Source: an uncultured Coriobacteriaceae bacterium
GTDB taxonomy: Bacteria > Actinomycetota > Coriobacteriia > Coriobacteriales > Eggerthellaceae
Direction: 5' to 3'
Assembly (NCBI GenBank): GCA_900539675.1
Contig: UQDJ01000002.1
Span: 1-64,000 of the forward strand
Length of the DNA stretch: 64,000 nucleotides
The translations under genes and the position numbers were made by a program. The notes beneath the pieces were generated by a model. The model did no database searches. It saw only the letters and a list, made by a program, of their open reading frames with translations, and was not told the DNA's origin. Shown one piece after another: positions 40,334-49,365 of the stretch. Position 1 is the first letter of the stretch; every line of letters starts with the position of its first letter.

Positions 40334-43087
40334 ATGCAAGAAGGCGAGAAAAAGGATGTAACCGAAAAGGAATCCACGCAGACTGCACAGTCAGCACAGA
40401 GTGTTGATGATGCTGCCACGAAACAAGCCGTGGATACACCGTCGGGTTCCGGAGGGGAAAGTGCCCTGCAAGGTGGAAAGCATAAGCTATTTCCACATGG
40501 CATCGATCGCCGTAGCTTGATTGCAGGCATTATTGGTGGCGCAGTGGGTATGGGGATTATCTCACTTCTGCCACGTGGTGTCGTAGCGGTTTCCAGCGCG
40601 GTGGCTGGTGGTGATGGCATTTTTATCGAAAATGCTAACACCAACATGACCAACCAAACGTATAACATGGAATTCGTGCAGCCGGTCAAGTTGATCGTAA
40701 AAAAGGATGGTGAAATCCAAACCGAAGGCACGTGGCGCTCAAGCAATAAGCATCTGGTTTCGGTGGATTCAAGTGGTACGGCTATCATGCGTGATGGCGT
40801 TGGTGGACATGATGTTGATGTGTCGTGGTCGTTAGGGGATACCACGTATACGATCACGTTCTATACCACGCAAACCGCAGGTCCTCATGCCATTCAAGTG
40901 GATTCGCCCATGACCCGCGGTGCGTTCATGATCCGCTTGGCAAAGTACTTCAACTGGCCGCATTACAACGCAGTTATGGATGATGGCGTTGATATTGACG
41001 ATAACGGTGAGGTTATGGATACCGAGCGTGTCCGCAATTACTTCGACGTTACGGGCGACAACGATTACGTAAAGCCCATTGAATCGGCATTGGATATGGG
41101 CGTTTTGCATGCGGAAAGCTCGACCGATCTGTTCTATCCACTTTCTCCAATGACCAGGCAGGATGCTGCAGTTATCATTGTGAGCGCCTTCAAGATGGAA
41201 CCGGTAAAGGAAGATTTTCTTGCGAAGTTTAGCGATGCCGATCAGATTTCTGATGAGTGCCGTGAAGCGCTGAATACGTTGGTGGCTCGCAACTTCATGC
41301 GTGGCCGTACCAACACCACAATCAATCCGCAGGATGGCATCACCGATACCGAAGCGCGCATCATTATTGAATCTATCGATAGCCGCGTGGTATGTCCGGT
41401 GTGGTCTATGCCGGTTAGCAACCGCAAGTTTGTACGTTGCCGTCCAGAGTGGATGACCTCCACTCCTGAAGCAACGGTTAAGTGGCGCGTCAAGATTGAT
41501 AAGTACTCCAATCCTGAAATGAAGGGCTTGTTCGTACAGGATCGCGGCGTTGGAGCGTATGTCGGTACGGGCTGGAGCGATTGGTTCGAATATATTCCAG
41601 GTTATTCCACCGATCCGATGTTCGGCTTGAACAACAACACCGACCTGCCCTATGACGACATTTGGTTTGTGGCAGACGTTGAAGCGTATGCCGAAAAAGA
41701 AGGCTTGGAAACCTCTCCAGTAAGCAAGTTCATGTGGAGAATTGAACGTCCAGCATGGCATGATTTTGCCCATGATGTCTTACATGAAGGTGGCGATGGT
41801 TTCCCGACGGTGCATCGCTACTTCGACAACTTCCAGGCAGCCGCTTACTACATCGAAGGTCCTGATCGTGGCATTCTATTCGATGGTCTGATGCCCACCA
41901 ATACCACCACCACGCTTATTGATCGCGTCAAGGAAGTGGCAACAAAGCCGTTCAGCTTTGTTTTGGGTCACAACCATGGCGATCATAGCGGTGCTATGCC
42001 AGCTGCATTTGAGCAGGGGCTAGATGTCTATATGTGCGATCGTACGTTCCCGCTCGATAAGCCCTACAAGATTCAGGTATTTAACAAGAAGTACACCAGC
42101 GCGAACAAGGTAATTGATGAAGAACACACCGGATACTACACCGGCGATAAGGTTCACCTGATCGACGAAGGCTATGAATTTGATCTGGGTGGCGGAATTA
42201 CATTCGAAGTGGTCCATCTGCCAGGACATGAGGACTCTTCCATTCTTTTGTATAGCCGCGATACGGGTCTTTTGTTCTCGTCGGATATTTACGCAGTTAA
42301 TCGCTACTGGGTTGCTGACCAGTTTGCTGCAAAGGGAGTAAAGCAAGACCTGCTCTTGTCACTCCACCAGCAGCTGATGGATATCTATACCAAGGATGGC
42401 GCCAGCGTCAAGGAGCTCTACACGGGTCATAATCGTATTGGCATGGGCGGCGACTATCTGATTATTTGGGAACAGTGCTTGCAGAAGTTGGTGAACTACG
42501 GCCCCGATGCGGTATCGCATGATCGCCGCGGTGATGGCGCAATCGTTGTTACCGACGGTCATCAGTATGAAACCATGAACTGGACCAGTTTCGGCGAAAA
42601 TGGCAAGCAGGTAGTTGCTGAATATACCGGTCAATACGATGGTAAGAAGTTCTATCGTATTGAAATTGACGAAACGGGCAAGGACGAAAAGGCACCTCTT
42701 GTTGAAAGCAACCTGTATTTCGACTACAAGACGAACGCCAACTTGAGCAACATCACCTTCTTTGATGCCGAGCTTGTTGGCCATGATTTCAAGTACAAGA
42801 TGGGTTTTGATACGGTTGACGATAAGACTGAAGATGGCCGCCTGAAGTACGCAATCGAAAACAAGTTTGTTCCGTATGAATATGACTACGAAGTCAAAAC
42901 GAGCAACTCCGAATGCACGTTTACGCCGGTTGCTATGTCGGATCGCATTGCGGGCATGACGGTCAATGGTCAGGCAGCATCGAGCCGTTGTCCTGTCACG
43001 GTGAAGACTTCCTCTCCGGCAAAGATTGAAATCACCGGGCCTGATGGTCAGACCAAGCAGACCTACACGTTGACATTTATAAAGTAG
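40334..43087 (+). CDS. Surface metallo-beta-lactamase-fold protein with Tat-like signal and SLH domains
   Basis: 917 residues. A hydrophilic, Gln/Ser/Thr-rich head of about 55 residues leads to DRRSLIAGIIGGAVG, a Tat-like signal. A beta domain follows, then S-layer-homology repeats (YFDVTGD...PMTRQDAAVII and KFSDADQ...ITDTEARIII, with a partial first copy MTRGAFMIRL). A beta-sandwich segment (PEATVKWRVKID) precedes the MBL domain: HNHGDH near residue 546, LPGHEDSS near 630, FSSDIY and YTGHNR near 698. The tail has two beta regions, the last like a cadherin-like/cell-surface module (MTVNGQAA). It should be a zinc or iron hydrolase bound to the wall. Substrate unknown. ATG 40334 follows GAGGG at 8 bp. 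Confidence 0.85.
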   Translation: MQEGEKKDVTEKESTQTAQSAQSVDDAATKQAVDTPSGSGGESALQGGKHKLFPHGIDRRSLIAGIIGGAVGMGIISLLPRGVVAVSSAVAGGDGIFIENANTNMTNQTYNMEFVQPVKLIVKKDGEIQTEGTWRSSNKHLVSVDSSGTAIMRDGVGGHDVDVSWSLGDTTYTITFYTTQTAGPHAIQVDSPMTRGAFMIRLAKYFNWPHYNAVMDDGVDIDDNGEVMDTERVRNYFDVTGDNDYVKPIESALDMGVLHAESSTDLFYPLSPMTRQDAAVIIVSAFKMEPVKEDFLAKFSDADQISDECREALNTLVARNFMRGRTNTTINPQDGITDTEARIIIESIDSRVVCPVWSMPVSNRKFVRCRPEWMTSTPEATVKWRVKIDKYSNPEMKGLFVQDRGVGAYVGTGWSDWFEYIPGYSTDPMFGLNNNTDLPYDDIWFVADVEAYAEKEGLETSPVSKFMWRIERPAWHDFAHDVLHEGGDGFPTVHRYFDNFQAAAYYIEGPDRGILFDGLMPTNTTTTLIDRVKEVATKPFSFVLGHNHGDHSGAMPAAFEQGLDVYMCDRTFPLDKPYKIQVFNKKYTSANKVIDEEHTGYYTGDKVHLIDEGYEFDLGGGITFEVVHLPGHEDSSILLYSRDTGLLFSSDIYAVNRYWVADQFAAKGVKQDLLLSLHQQLMDIYTKDGASVKELYTGHNRIGMGGDYLIIWEQCLQKLVNYGPDAVSHDRRGDGAIVVTDGHQYETMNWTSFGENGKQVVAEYTGQYDGKKFYRIEIDETGKDEKAPLVESNLYFDYKTNANLSNITFFDAELVGHDFKYKMGFDTVDDKTEDGRLKYAIENKFVPYEYDYEVKTSNSECTFTPVAMSDRIAGMTVNGQAASSRCPVTVKTSSPAKIEITGPDGQTKQTYTLTFIK

Positions 43088-43682
43088 GCACACAATGAGT
43101 GGGGACAAGGAGGCCTGCTATACGAGTGATAGTAAGGCTGCACGAAGCAGAACATTTTACGGTGTGACACGCCATGCGCACGAGGTGCAAGAAAAGCGGA
43201 CTTTCGCAGACACGTGCCTCACCTTACACGACAAAGATCTAACGCTCAGATTCTGTGCACGTAAAACCTCTTGAGCGTATCTTCAGAAAAGGCAGCCCAC
43301 TAGCTGCCTTTTCTGGTCTTGTGGGAATCTGATCGCATCAGAGATGCAAAATGTGTAGTGTAACAGAGATAAAAACTGCCGCCTGTCTTCGTTGCCTGTC
43401 CGTTACTCGGCATTTTTGCTGATGCAGACGAGATATTTTTAAAGGCAGGAAACTAATTTGCTATAGTAAAGCGTTATGTGAGATACCCAAACTGCACATC
43501 AAGGCTGGTGAATATCTCAGCACGCACGAAACGCCATTTACGGATGAAAGCTCCTTGACGGATGCATCCTTAGCACGTAGAGGCAAGTCGTTTTGGCGCG
43601 GTGTTAGTAGCTGTGAAAGTCTTTGTGCGCCGTTTGTGTTTCTTGAATACTCAAACCCCTCGAGTAGAAAAGAAAGAGAACT
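43088..43682. other. 595-bp intergenic region with terminator and NSS promoter area
   Basis: It contains a terminator-like hairpin (43285-43314) and a possible -10 TATAGT at 43462-43467 with weak TTTAAA 18 bp upstream. An in-frame upstream reading on the + strand from 43601 has no family similarity. No RNA gene or repeat array was recognised in the remainder. Confidence 0.5.
43285..43314 (+). terminator. Terminator-like hairpin after the SLH/MBL gene
   Basis: AGAAAAGGCAGC pairs with GCTGCCTTTTCT around CCACTA. The T4 lies in the 3' arm. It is about 200 bp after the stop, so a long 3' UTR or a small RNA end is possible. Confidence 0.7.
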
Positions 43683-45077
43683 ATGACGACTTCAACAGAA
43701 TCAGCGCAGAAAGCAGGCCGCGCTGCTTGGTCAGGCAAACTGGCGTTTGTTTTGGCTGCTGCAGCATCTGCGGTTGGCTTGGGAAGCATGTGGCGCTTCC
43801 CCTACTTAGCAGCCAAATATGGTGGTGGTACCTTCCTCATGGTGTACCTCATCTTCGTATTCACCATTGGTATTGCTCTGCTGTTGCTAGAAACTGCTCT
43901 CGGTCGTAAGACAGGCCAAAGCTCTATTGGTGCTTTCAAAATGTTCGGCAAGAAGTACGCTTTCATTGGCGTTCTCATGTCGGCAGTGCCCTTCATCATT
44001 GTTCCGTATTACTGTGTCATCGGTGGCTGGGTAACGAAGTATCTTGCTGCCTATGCTAGTGGCGGCGCAGCAGCACTTGATGACGGTGGCACGTACTTTA
44101 CCAACTTTATCGCATCGGGTCCTGAAAGCATCATCTTCATGCTGATCTTTATGGCCATTACGTACTTTGTCGTATCGCGCGGTGTTAAGGGTGGCATCGA
44201 AAAGGCGAACTTGGTTATGATGCCAGCTTTAATCGTGATGGCTATCGGAGTTGCTATCTATGCGTTGAGCTTGCCGGGAGCTGTTGATGGTTTGGCGTAC
44301 TACTTCGTACCTGACTTCAGCAAGCTGTCTCCTGAATTGGTAATCGCTGCTTTGGGCCAGACGTTCTTCACTCTGTCTTTGGCTATGGGCATTATGGTTA
44401 CGTACGGCTCCTATTTGGAGAAAACCGCTAAGTTGACCACCAGCGTTACCCAGATTGCTGGCACCACGTTCAGTGTTTCTTTGCTTGCCGGTTTGATGAT
44501 TATTCCTTCAGCTTTTGCTGTTATGGGTTCAGGCGATGCGGTTGCCGCTAATTCTGGTCCTTCGCTGATGTTCATCATCCTGCCTCAGGTATTTGGTGGC
44601 TTGGGTGATGCAGCTGGCGTGGTTGGTGCCATCTTCTTTATCTTGGTGTTGTTTGCAGCCTTGACCAGTTCTATTTCGCTGGTTGAAACTTGTACGTCTA
44701 TTGTTCAGGATGCAACGCGTTGTAAGCGTGGCAAGGCTTTGGTCACGGTTATCCTGTGGACCACGCTGATGGGTCTTATCGTCAACTTGGGTTATGGCCC
44801 GTTGTCATCCATTGCTCCGATGGGTGAAGGCACCACGATCCTGGACTTCTTGGACTTCCTGTCCAATTCCGTCATGATGCCAATCGTTGCGCTTCTGACC
44901 TGTATCTTTGTTGGCTGGATTGTAACGCCAAAGGAAATCATCGAAGAAGTGAAGCTGTCTGCCCCCTTTAAGTTGGCAAAGATTTGGACTGTCGTAATCA
45001 AGTATTTAGCCCCCATTGCACTGGTGGTTATTCTGCTTGCTTATGTTGCCCAGACCCTTGGACTGTTCTCAATGTAG
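43683..45077 (+). CDS. Neurotransmitter:sodium symporter (NSS/SNF) family transporter
   Basis: 464 residues, 11-12 membrane helices. The first helix carries the NSS sodium/substrate signature LAAAASAVGLGSMWRFPYLAA and GGGTFLMVYLIF. Bacterial members such as LeuT and TnaT take up amino acids or amines with Na+, which fits an amino-acid-fermenting anaerobe. It follows the surface hydrolase gene at 595 bp; a link is possible but unproven. The SD is weak (AAAGAGAA). Confidence 0.93.
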   Translation: MTTSTESAQKAGRAAWSGKLAFVLAAAASAVGLGSMWRFPYLAAKYGGGTFLMVYLIFVFTIGIALLLLETALGRKTGQSSIGAFKMFGKKYAFIGVLMSAVPFIIVPYYCVIGGWVTKYLAAYASGGAAALDDGGTYFTNFIASGPESIIFMLIFMAITYFVVSRGVKGGIEKANLVMMPALIVMAIGVAIYALSLPGAVDGLAYYFVPDFSKLSPELVIAALGQTFFTLSLAMGIMVTYGSYLEKTAKLTTSVTQIAGTTFSVSLLAGLMIIPSAFAVMGSGDAVAANSGPSLMFIILPQVFGGLGDAAGVVGAIFFILVLFAALTSSISLVETCTSIVQDATRCKRGKALVTVILWTTLMGLIVNLGYGPLSSIAPMGEGTTILDFLDFLSNSVMMPIVALLTCIFVGWIVTPKEIIEEVKLSAPFKLAKIWTVVIKYLAPIALVVILLAYVAQTLGLFSM

Positions 45078-45144
45078 CCTTCGCCTGTGTGATAAACAGG
45101 CATTGAGTGCCCCTTTAGCAGGGAGCAGGTAAACCATATTTGTA

Positions 45145-45192
45145 GGTGCCCCGGTATCCACGTGAAAGCGTTGGAGCCGGGGCTCTTTTATT
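45145..45192 (+). terminator. Terminator of the NSS gene
   Basis: GCCCCGG (45148-45154) pairs with CCGGGGC (45177-45183) across an interior stem, followed by TCTTTTATT. Confidence 0.75.
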
Positions 45193-45248
45193 GCGTGCGG
45201 TGGTATTATGGAGCTCGCACATTAATCGTTTGAAACAAGGAGCCGTAC

Positions 45249-46313
45249 GTGTCTCTTTCCATTGGTATTGTGGGCCTGCCCAATGTGGGTAAGTCTTCTC
45301 TGTTTACTGCACTGACTAAAAAGAGCGGGTTTGCCGCAAATTATCCGTTTGCCACCATCGAACCTAATGTGGGCATTGTTCCGGTACCCGATGATCGTCT
45401 CGAAGGCTTAGCAGCTATTGATCATCCGGCAAAGATTGTACCGGCAACGGTTGAATTTGTTGATATTGCTGGGCTGGTTGCCGGAGCTTCTCAGGGTGAA
45501 GGTTTGGGCAATAAGTTTTTGGCCAATATTCGTGAAACGGACGCCATCTGCGAAGTGGTTCGCTTCTTTACGGATCCTAATGTTGAGCATGTTTCTCATA
45601 AGGTTGATCCGCAAAGCGATGTTGAAACGATCAAGACCGAATTGGTGTTGGCCGACATGGCTACGGTGGAAAAGGCGCTGCCTCGTTTGGAAAAGGAAGC
45701 CAAGCGCGATAAGTCTTGTGTCATTAAGTTTGAAACTGCTAAAAAGGTTCTTGAGGGTTTGAATGAGGGCAAGCGCGCACTGACGCTCGACCTGTCTGAA
45801 GATGAGCGCGATGCTATTAAAGAGCTGTGTCTTCTTACGATGAAGCCACTGCTCTACATTGCCAACGTGGACGAAAGCCAGCTTACGGCTGACCTGCCAG
45901 AAATTGACGGTCAGAAGCCGGTGCCAATCTGCGCAAAGACGGAAGCAGACTTGGCGGAGCTGGATCCCGAAGAGGCAAAGATGTTCTTGGATGAACTGGG
46001 TTTGGATGAATCGGGTCTTGCTCGTTTGGTTCGTGAAGCTTATAAGCTGTTGGGTTTGCAGAGCTTCTTTACCAGTGGTGAAACTGAAACGCGCGCCTGG
46101 ACGGTGCCGGTAGGTGCTAAGGCTCCTCAGGCAGCAGGCGTTATTCATACCGACTTTGAACGTGGCTTTATTAAGGCGGAAACTGCATCGTATGAAGACT
46201 ACGTTTCTTTGGGCGGTGAAAAGGGCTGCCGCGATGCGGGCAAGCTGCGTCAGGAAGGTAAAGATTATGTTGTGCAAGACGGTGATGTTATGCACTTCAA
46301 GTTCAACGTCTAA
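45249..46313 (+). CDS. ychF: Redox-regulated ATPase/GTPase YchF (OLA1 family)
   Basis: 354 residues. P-loop GLPNVGKSS, NYPFATIEPNVG, DIAGLVAGASQGEGLGN (switch II) and the TGS domain at the end (GEKGCRDAGKLRQEGKDYVV). The G4 motif reads NVDE, the non-GTP-like form typical of this ATP-preferring family. It binds ribosomes and modulates stress responses. GTG start at 45249 after AAGGAGC. Confidence 0.97.
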   Translation: MSLSIGIVGLPNVGKSSLFTALTKKSGFAANYPFATIEPNVGIVPVPDDRLEGLAAIDHPAKIVPATVEFVDIAGLVAGASQGEGLGNKFLANIRETDAICEVVRFFTDPNVEHVSHKVDPQSDVETIKTELVLADMATVEKALPRLEKEAKRDKSCVIKFETAKKVLEGLNEGKRALTLDLSEDERDAIKELCLLTMKPLLYIANVDESQLTADLPEIDGQKPVPICAKTEADLAELDPEEAKMFLDELGLDESGLARLVREAYKLLGLQSFFTSGETETRAWTVPVGAKAPQAAGVIHTDFERGFIKAETASYEDYVSLGGEKGCRDAGKLRQEGKDYVVQDGDVMHFKFNV

Positions 46314-46321
46314 AAGCTTAC

Positions 46322-46358
46322 GTTGATCAATCTTGTTGATCAATCTTGTTGATCAATT
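46322..46358. repeat. 13-bp tandem array, 3 copies
   Basis: GTTGATCAATCTT repeats at 46322, 46335 and 46348 (last copy partial), beginning 9 bp after the ychF stop. TTGATCAA is itself palindromic. A terminator follows 16 bp later. Confidence 0.9.
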
Positions 46359-46374
46359 TGCCAAGTTTTGAATT

Positions 46375-46409
46375 AAAAGGTTCTCATCGGTTTCGATCAG
46401 AACCTTTTT
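46375..46409 (+). terminator. Terminator of ychF
   Basis: AAAAGGTTCT pairs with AGAACCTTTT followed by TTGTTTTC; loop about 14 nt. Confidence 0.88.
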
Positions 46410-46510
46410 GTTTTCTTGCCGTCATAGAGCTGCTGCATAGTTCGGTGGATGGTAGGTAGATATGCCGCGTGCGTGCTAAACTTTTGCGCAGGACAAAGAA
46501 GGGGGTTTCC

Positions 46511-47674
46511 ATGGAACTGCGTGCTATGGGAAAGACAGGCGTAAAGCTTTCGCCGTTAGGGTTTGGCGTCATGCGCCTACCGCTTAAAAATGGTGGCATT
46601 GCGGCAAACAACACGACGATTGATGATGTTGATGTAGATACATCTATTGAAATGATCCATCAGGCAATTGATGCTGGCGTGAACTATTTCGATACCGCAT
46701 ATAACTACGTCAATGGGTCATCTGAAGTAATTTTGGGTAAGGCACTTGCTGGCGATTGGCGCGAAAAAGTATATGTTGCTTCGAAGTCACCAGCTTGGTT
46801 ATATAAAGAGCCCGCAGATTTCGATAAGTATTTGGACATCCAGCTGGGTCGTTTAAATATGGACTACCTGGATTTCTACCTGCTGCACTCTTTGAATGGT
46901 GGCAGTTGGAAGAAGTCGGTACGCAACGGTGCGGTTGAATCGATGCAACGTGCGAAAGCCGCAGGTAAGGTGCGCTATATAGGTTTTTCATTTCATGATG
47001 ATTTGGAGCTGTTCAAGGAAATTCTTGATGCGGCACCATGGGATTTCTGCCAGATTCAGTTGAACTATTATGATCGCGACTATCAGGCGGGTATTCAGGG
47101 CATGAAATTGGCTGCTGAGCGTGGCATGGGCGTTGTGGTCATGGAGCCTTTGCGTGGTGGCTTGTTGGTAAAGCTGCCCAAGACTGCCCAACAGGTCTTT
47201 GATGAAAGTGGCTATGATCGCAGCAATGTTGAATGGTCGTTTGACTGGTTGTGGGACATGCCAGAAGTGTCCTGTGTCCTTTCTGGGATGAGTACGCCAG
47301 AACAGGTGGCACAAAACACCACCTTCATGCAAAAAGCTGCTCCGCATATGCTGTCAGCCGATGAGCATAAGGTATTAGATGCAGCGAAAGCGGCCCTTGA
47401 TGCCAAGCAGGCTATTCCCTGCACGGGATGCAATTACTGTGTTGACATGTGTCCGAATAAGATCACGATTCCGTATAACTTCCGTGCCTATAATATGGGC
47501 GTACTGTACGATGACATGGATTTGGCACGCAAGTTCTATGCCGAGGAAGTACCGAGCTACGGGCGTAATGCGAGCTATTGCATCAGCTGCGGTAAGTGCG
47601 AAGAAATTTGTCCGCAGCATATTCACATCAGCGAATGGATGCCTAAGGTAGACGAGTTGCTTGGTCAAAAATAG
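46511..47674 (+). CDS. Aldo/keto reductase with C-terminal two-cluster ferredoxin region
   Basis: 387 residues. The aldo/keto reductase barrel starts MELRAMGKTGVKLSPLGFGVMRLP; catalytic Asp/Tyr in FDTAYNYVNGSSE, and SFHDD replaces the usual His loop of the fold. The C-terminus has CTGCNYCVDMCPN and CISCGKCEEICPQ, two 4Fe-4S-type motifs, a common build in anaerobes. It probably reduces carbonyl compounds with ferredoxin-type electron input. ATG 46511 follows AGAAGGGGG. Confidence 0.93.
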   Translation: MELRAMGKTGVKLSPLGFGVMRLPLKNGGIAANNTTIDDVDVDTSIEMIHQAIDAGVNYFDTAYNYVNGSSEVILGKALAGDWREKVYVASKSPAWLYKEPADFDKYLDIQLGRLNMDYLDFYLLHSLNGGSWKKSVRNGAVESMQRAKAAGKVRYIGFSFHDDLELFKEILDAAPWDFCQIQLNYYDRDYQAGIQGMKLAAERGMGVVVMEPLRGGLLVKLPKTAQQVFDESGYDRSNVEWSFDWLWDMPEVSCVLSGMSTPEQVAQNTTFMQKAAPHMLSADEHKVLDAAKAALDAKQAIPCTGCNYCVDMCPNKITIPYNFRAYNMGVLYDDMDLARKFYAEEVPSYGRNASYCISCGKCEEICPQHIHISEWMPKVDELLGQK

Positions 47675-47696
47675 GTTAAACATTTGTGCTGCCTTG

Positions 47697-47776
47697 TTCG
47701 CTAGGCATACGATTTGCTAGGCGTCTGATTCGCTAGTCATATGATTTGCTAGGTGTCTGATTTGTGAGTCATCTGA
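47697..47776. repeat. 16-bp tandem array, 5 copies, alternating types
   Basis: Units begin at 47697, 47713, 47729, 47745 and 47761. Copies 1 and 3 (TTCGCTAG..ATA-GA type) resemble each other, as do 2 and 4 (TTTGCTAGG-GTCTGA), implying a later duplication of a 32-bp pair. It starts 22 bp after the reductase stop. Confidence 0.9.
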
Positions 47777-47906
47777 GATGGCGGCTTGAACGGGCCCACA
47801 TTGTTTACATGGCAGATGTGACTATCGTTTGGGTACGTAGGATGTGGCGTTTTCGGGCAGGATGTGGCGTTATCGGTGGTGTTCACGCCAAGAAAGAAGG
47901 GGCTTG

Positions 47907-48776
47907 ATGTATGCCAATGATGTAGAGCATCTTTTGCAAAAGGTTGCTGATGGCAAGGTGTCGGTTCATGATGCCCTGCATCAGCTTAGAGTCGAGCCCT
48001 TCACCGACTTGGGATATGCCAAAGTAGACCATCATCGTGCGCTCAGGCAGAATGCCGCTGAAGTCATTTATGGTGCAGGGAAAACGCCCGAACAAATTTT
48101 AGGCATTGTTCAATCGCTTCGGGCGGCAGGGCAGGAAACGGTGCTCATCACGCGCATGAAGCCTGAAGCGGTTGCTTTATTGCAAGCTGAAGCCGAAGGC
48201 ACGCCTGCTGAAGGTTTATCTGGTGATGCCTCGCCAGCCGTGGATTCATCTGTTAAAGGCACTTCTGCCGATGCCGCATCTGCCGATGCTTCGCCGTTTC
48301 CGTTTACGTATTACGACATTGCACACGTGGGCATTGTGGGCTCTATGCCTGTTTCCGATGGAAATGGTCGCATTGTGGTTGCTGCGGCAGGTACGAGCGA
48401 TTTGCCGGTTGCAGAAGAAGCAGCCCTTACCGCTGAAGCGCTTGGCAATGAAGTGCAGCGGCTCTACGATGTGGGCGTAGCAGGCCTGCATCGTCTGCTT
48501 GCCCATGTAGATGACATTGTGGATGCCCAGGTAATTATCGCTGTTGCTGGCATGGAAGGTGCTCTGGCTAGCGTTATTGGTGGTATGGCATCGTGCCCGG
48601 TGATCGCAGTGCCAACAAGCGTGGGCTATGGGGCGTCATTTCAGGGACTAGCGGCGCTTTTATCCATGTTAAATTCCTGCGCCAGTGGTGTTAGTGTTGT
48701 GAATATCGATAATGGATTCGGAGCCGGCTTTCAGGCTCACACTATCAACCACTTGCCAGGGCGCGCACGCAACTAG
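47907..48776 (+). CDS. larB: LarB, nickel-pincer cofactor biosynthesis carboxylase
   Basis: 289 residues. The N-terminal half has FTDLGYAKVDHHRALRQNAAEVIYG, typical of LarB; the C-terminal PurE-like domain has VAAAGTSDLPVAEEAALTAE, VAGMEGALASVIGGM and PTSVGYGASFQGLAALLSMLNSCA. LarB carboxylates and hydrolyses nicotinic acid adenine dinucleotide in synthesis of the lactate racemase cofactor. About 35 residues of pentapeptide-like repeat (48195-48296) separate the halves, an insertion absent from normal LarB. ATG 47907 follows AGAAGGGG. larC-like DNA follows, larE is absent. Confidence 0.93.
   Translation: MYANDVEHLLQKVADGKVSVHDALHQLRVEPFTDLGYAKVDHHRALRQNAAEVIYGAGKTPEQILGIVQSLRAAGQETVLITRMKPEAVALLQAEAEGTPAEGLSGDASPAVDSSVKGTSADAASADASPFPFTYYDIAHVGIVGSMPVSDGNGRIVVAAAGTSDLPVAEEAALTAEALGNEVQRLYDVGVAGLHRLLAHVDDIVDAQVIIAVAGMEGALASVIGGMASCPVIAVPTSVGYGASFQGLAALLSMLNSCASGVSVVNIDNGFGAGFQAHTINHLPGRARN
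48195..48299 (+). repeat. 15-bp in-frame array in larB
   Basis: About seven degenerate 15-bp units encode EGTPA, EGLSG, DASPA, VDSSV, KGTSA, DAASA, DASPF. Same unit length as in the ANTAR and FAD genes but a different sequence. Confidence 0.75.
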
Positions 48777-48811
48777 CAAGCGTAGCGCATAGTGCAAAGG
48801 AGAGTGCTCAG

Positions 48812-49360
48812 ATGAATATTCATCTTGATCTACATGAACAGGCAACGCGTGGTCAAATCTTGGACACCTTGCTCGAGAATATGACTGCCGAAGAACGTGC
48901 CACGTTTGACGCAGTGCTCGATGGTGCCACCATTCCCGATATGCACCATCATTCCATTGTGGAGGTTAACCAGACTATCGATACGCTCGATGTGCCTGAT
49001 CAGGTAAAAACCGATCTGCGCGGCGTGTACGATATTTTGGCGCATGCAGAGGCCAAGGTGCATGGCTGTCCGGTAGAAGAAACTCATTTTCATGAAGTGG
49101 GCAATCCGAGCGGTATTCGCAATGCGCTGGCAATTTGTGCTGCTTTTTATGCCCTGCATCCAGAAACGGTGAGCGCCAGTGCCATTCAAACAGGCGAAGG
49201 CGAAGTGGAGTGTGCTCATGGCGTTTTACCGCTGCCTGCTCCGGCAACTGCCGCTATTTTGGAGGGCTTGCCTTTGGAGGAAAAGCGTTTGCCAGGTGAG
49301 CGCTGCACGCCCACCTCTGCTGCCATTATCAAGTATTTTGTGCAGTCTTTTGAGGTATAG
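48812..49360 (+). CDS. Short LarC-like protein (N-terminal region only)
   Basis: 182 residues. ETHFHEVGNPSGIRNALAIC, AHAEAKVHG, AHGVLPLPAPATAAILEG and CTPTSAAIIKYFV match the first part of LarC (nickel insertase, normally about 400 residues). The C-terminal CTP-binding half is missing: the reading frame stops at 49358 and a kinase gene begins 5 bp later, so no larC2 frame or frameshift product exists here. The first strand also lacks the GISGDM motif (HEQATRGQIL instead). It may be a specialised or decaying LarC. It lies 35 bp after larB. Confidence 0.8.
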   Translation: MNIHLDLHEQATRGQILDTLLENMTAEERATFDAVLDGATIPDMHHHSIVEVNQTIDTLDVPDQVKTDLRGVYDILAHAEAKVHGCPVEETHFHEVGNPSGIRNALAICAAFYALHPETVSASAIQTGEGEVECAHGVLPLPAPATAAILEGLPLEEKRLPGERCTPTSAAIIKYFVQSFEV

Positions 49361-49365
49361 CCATC

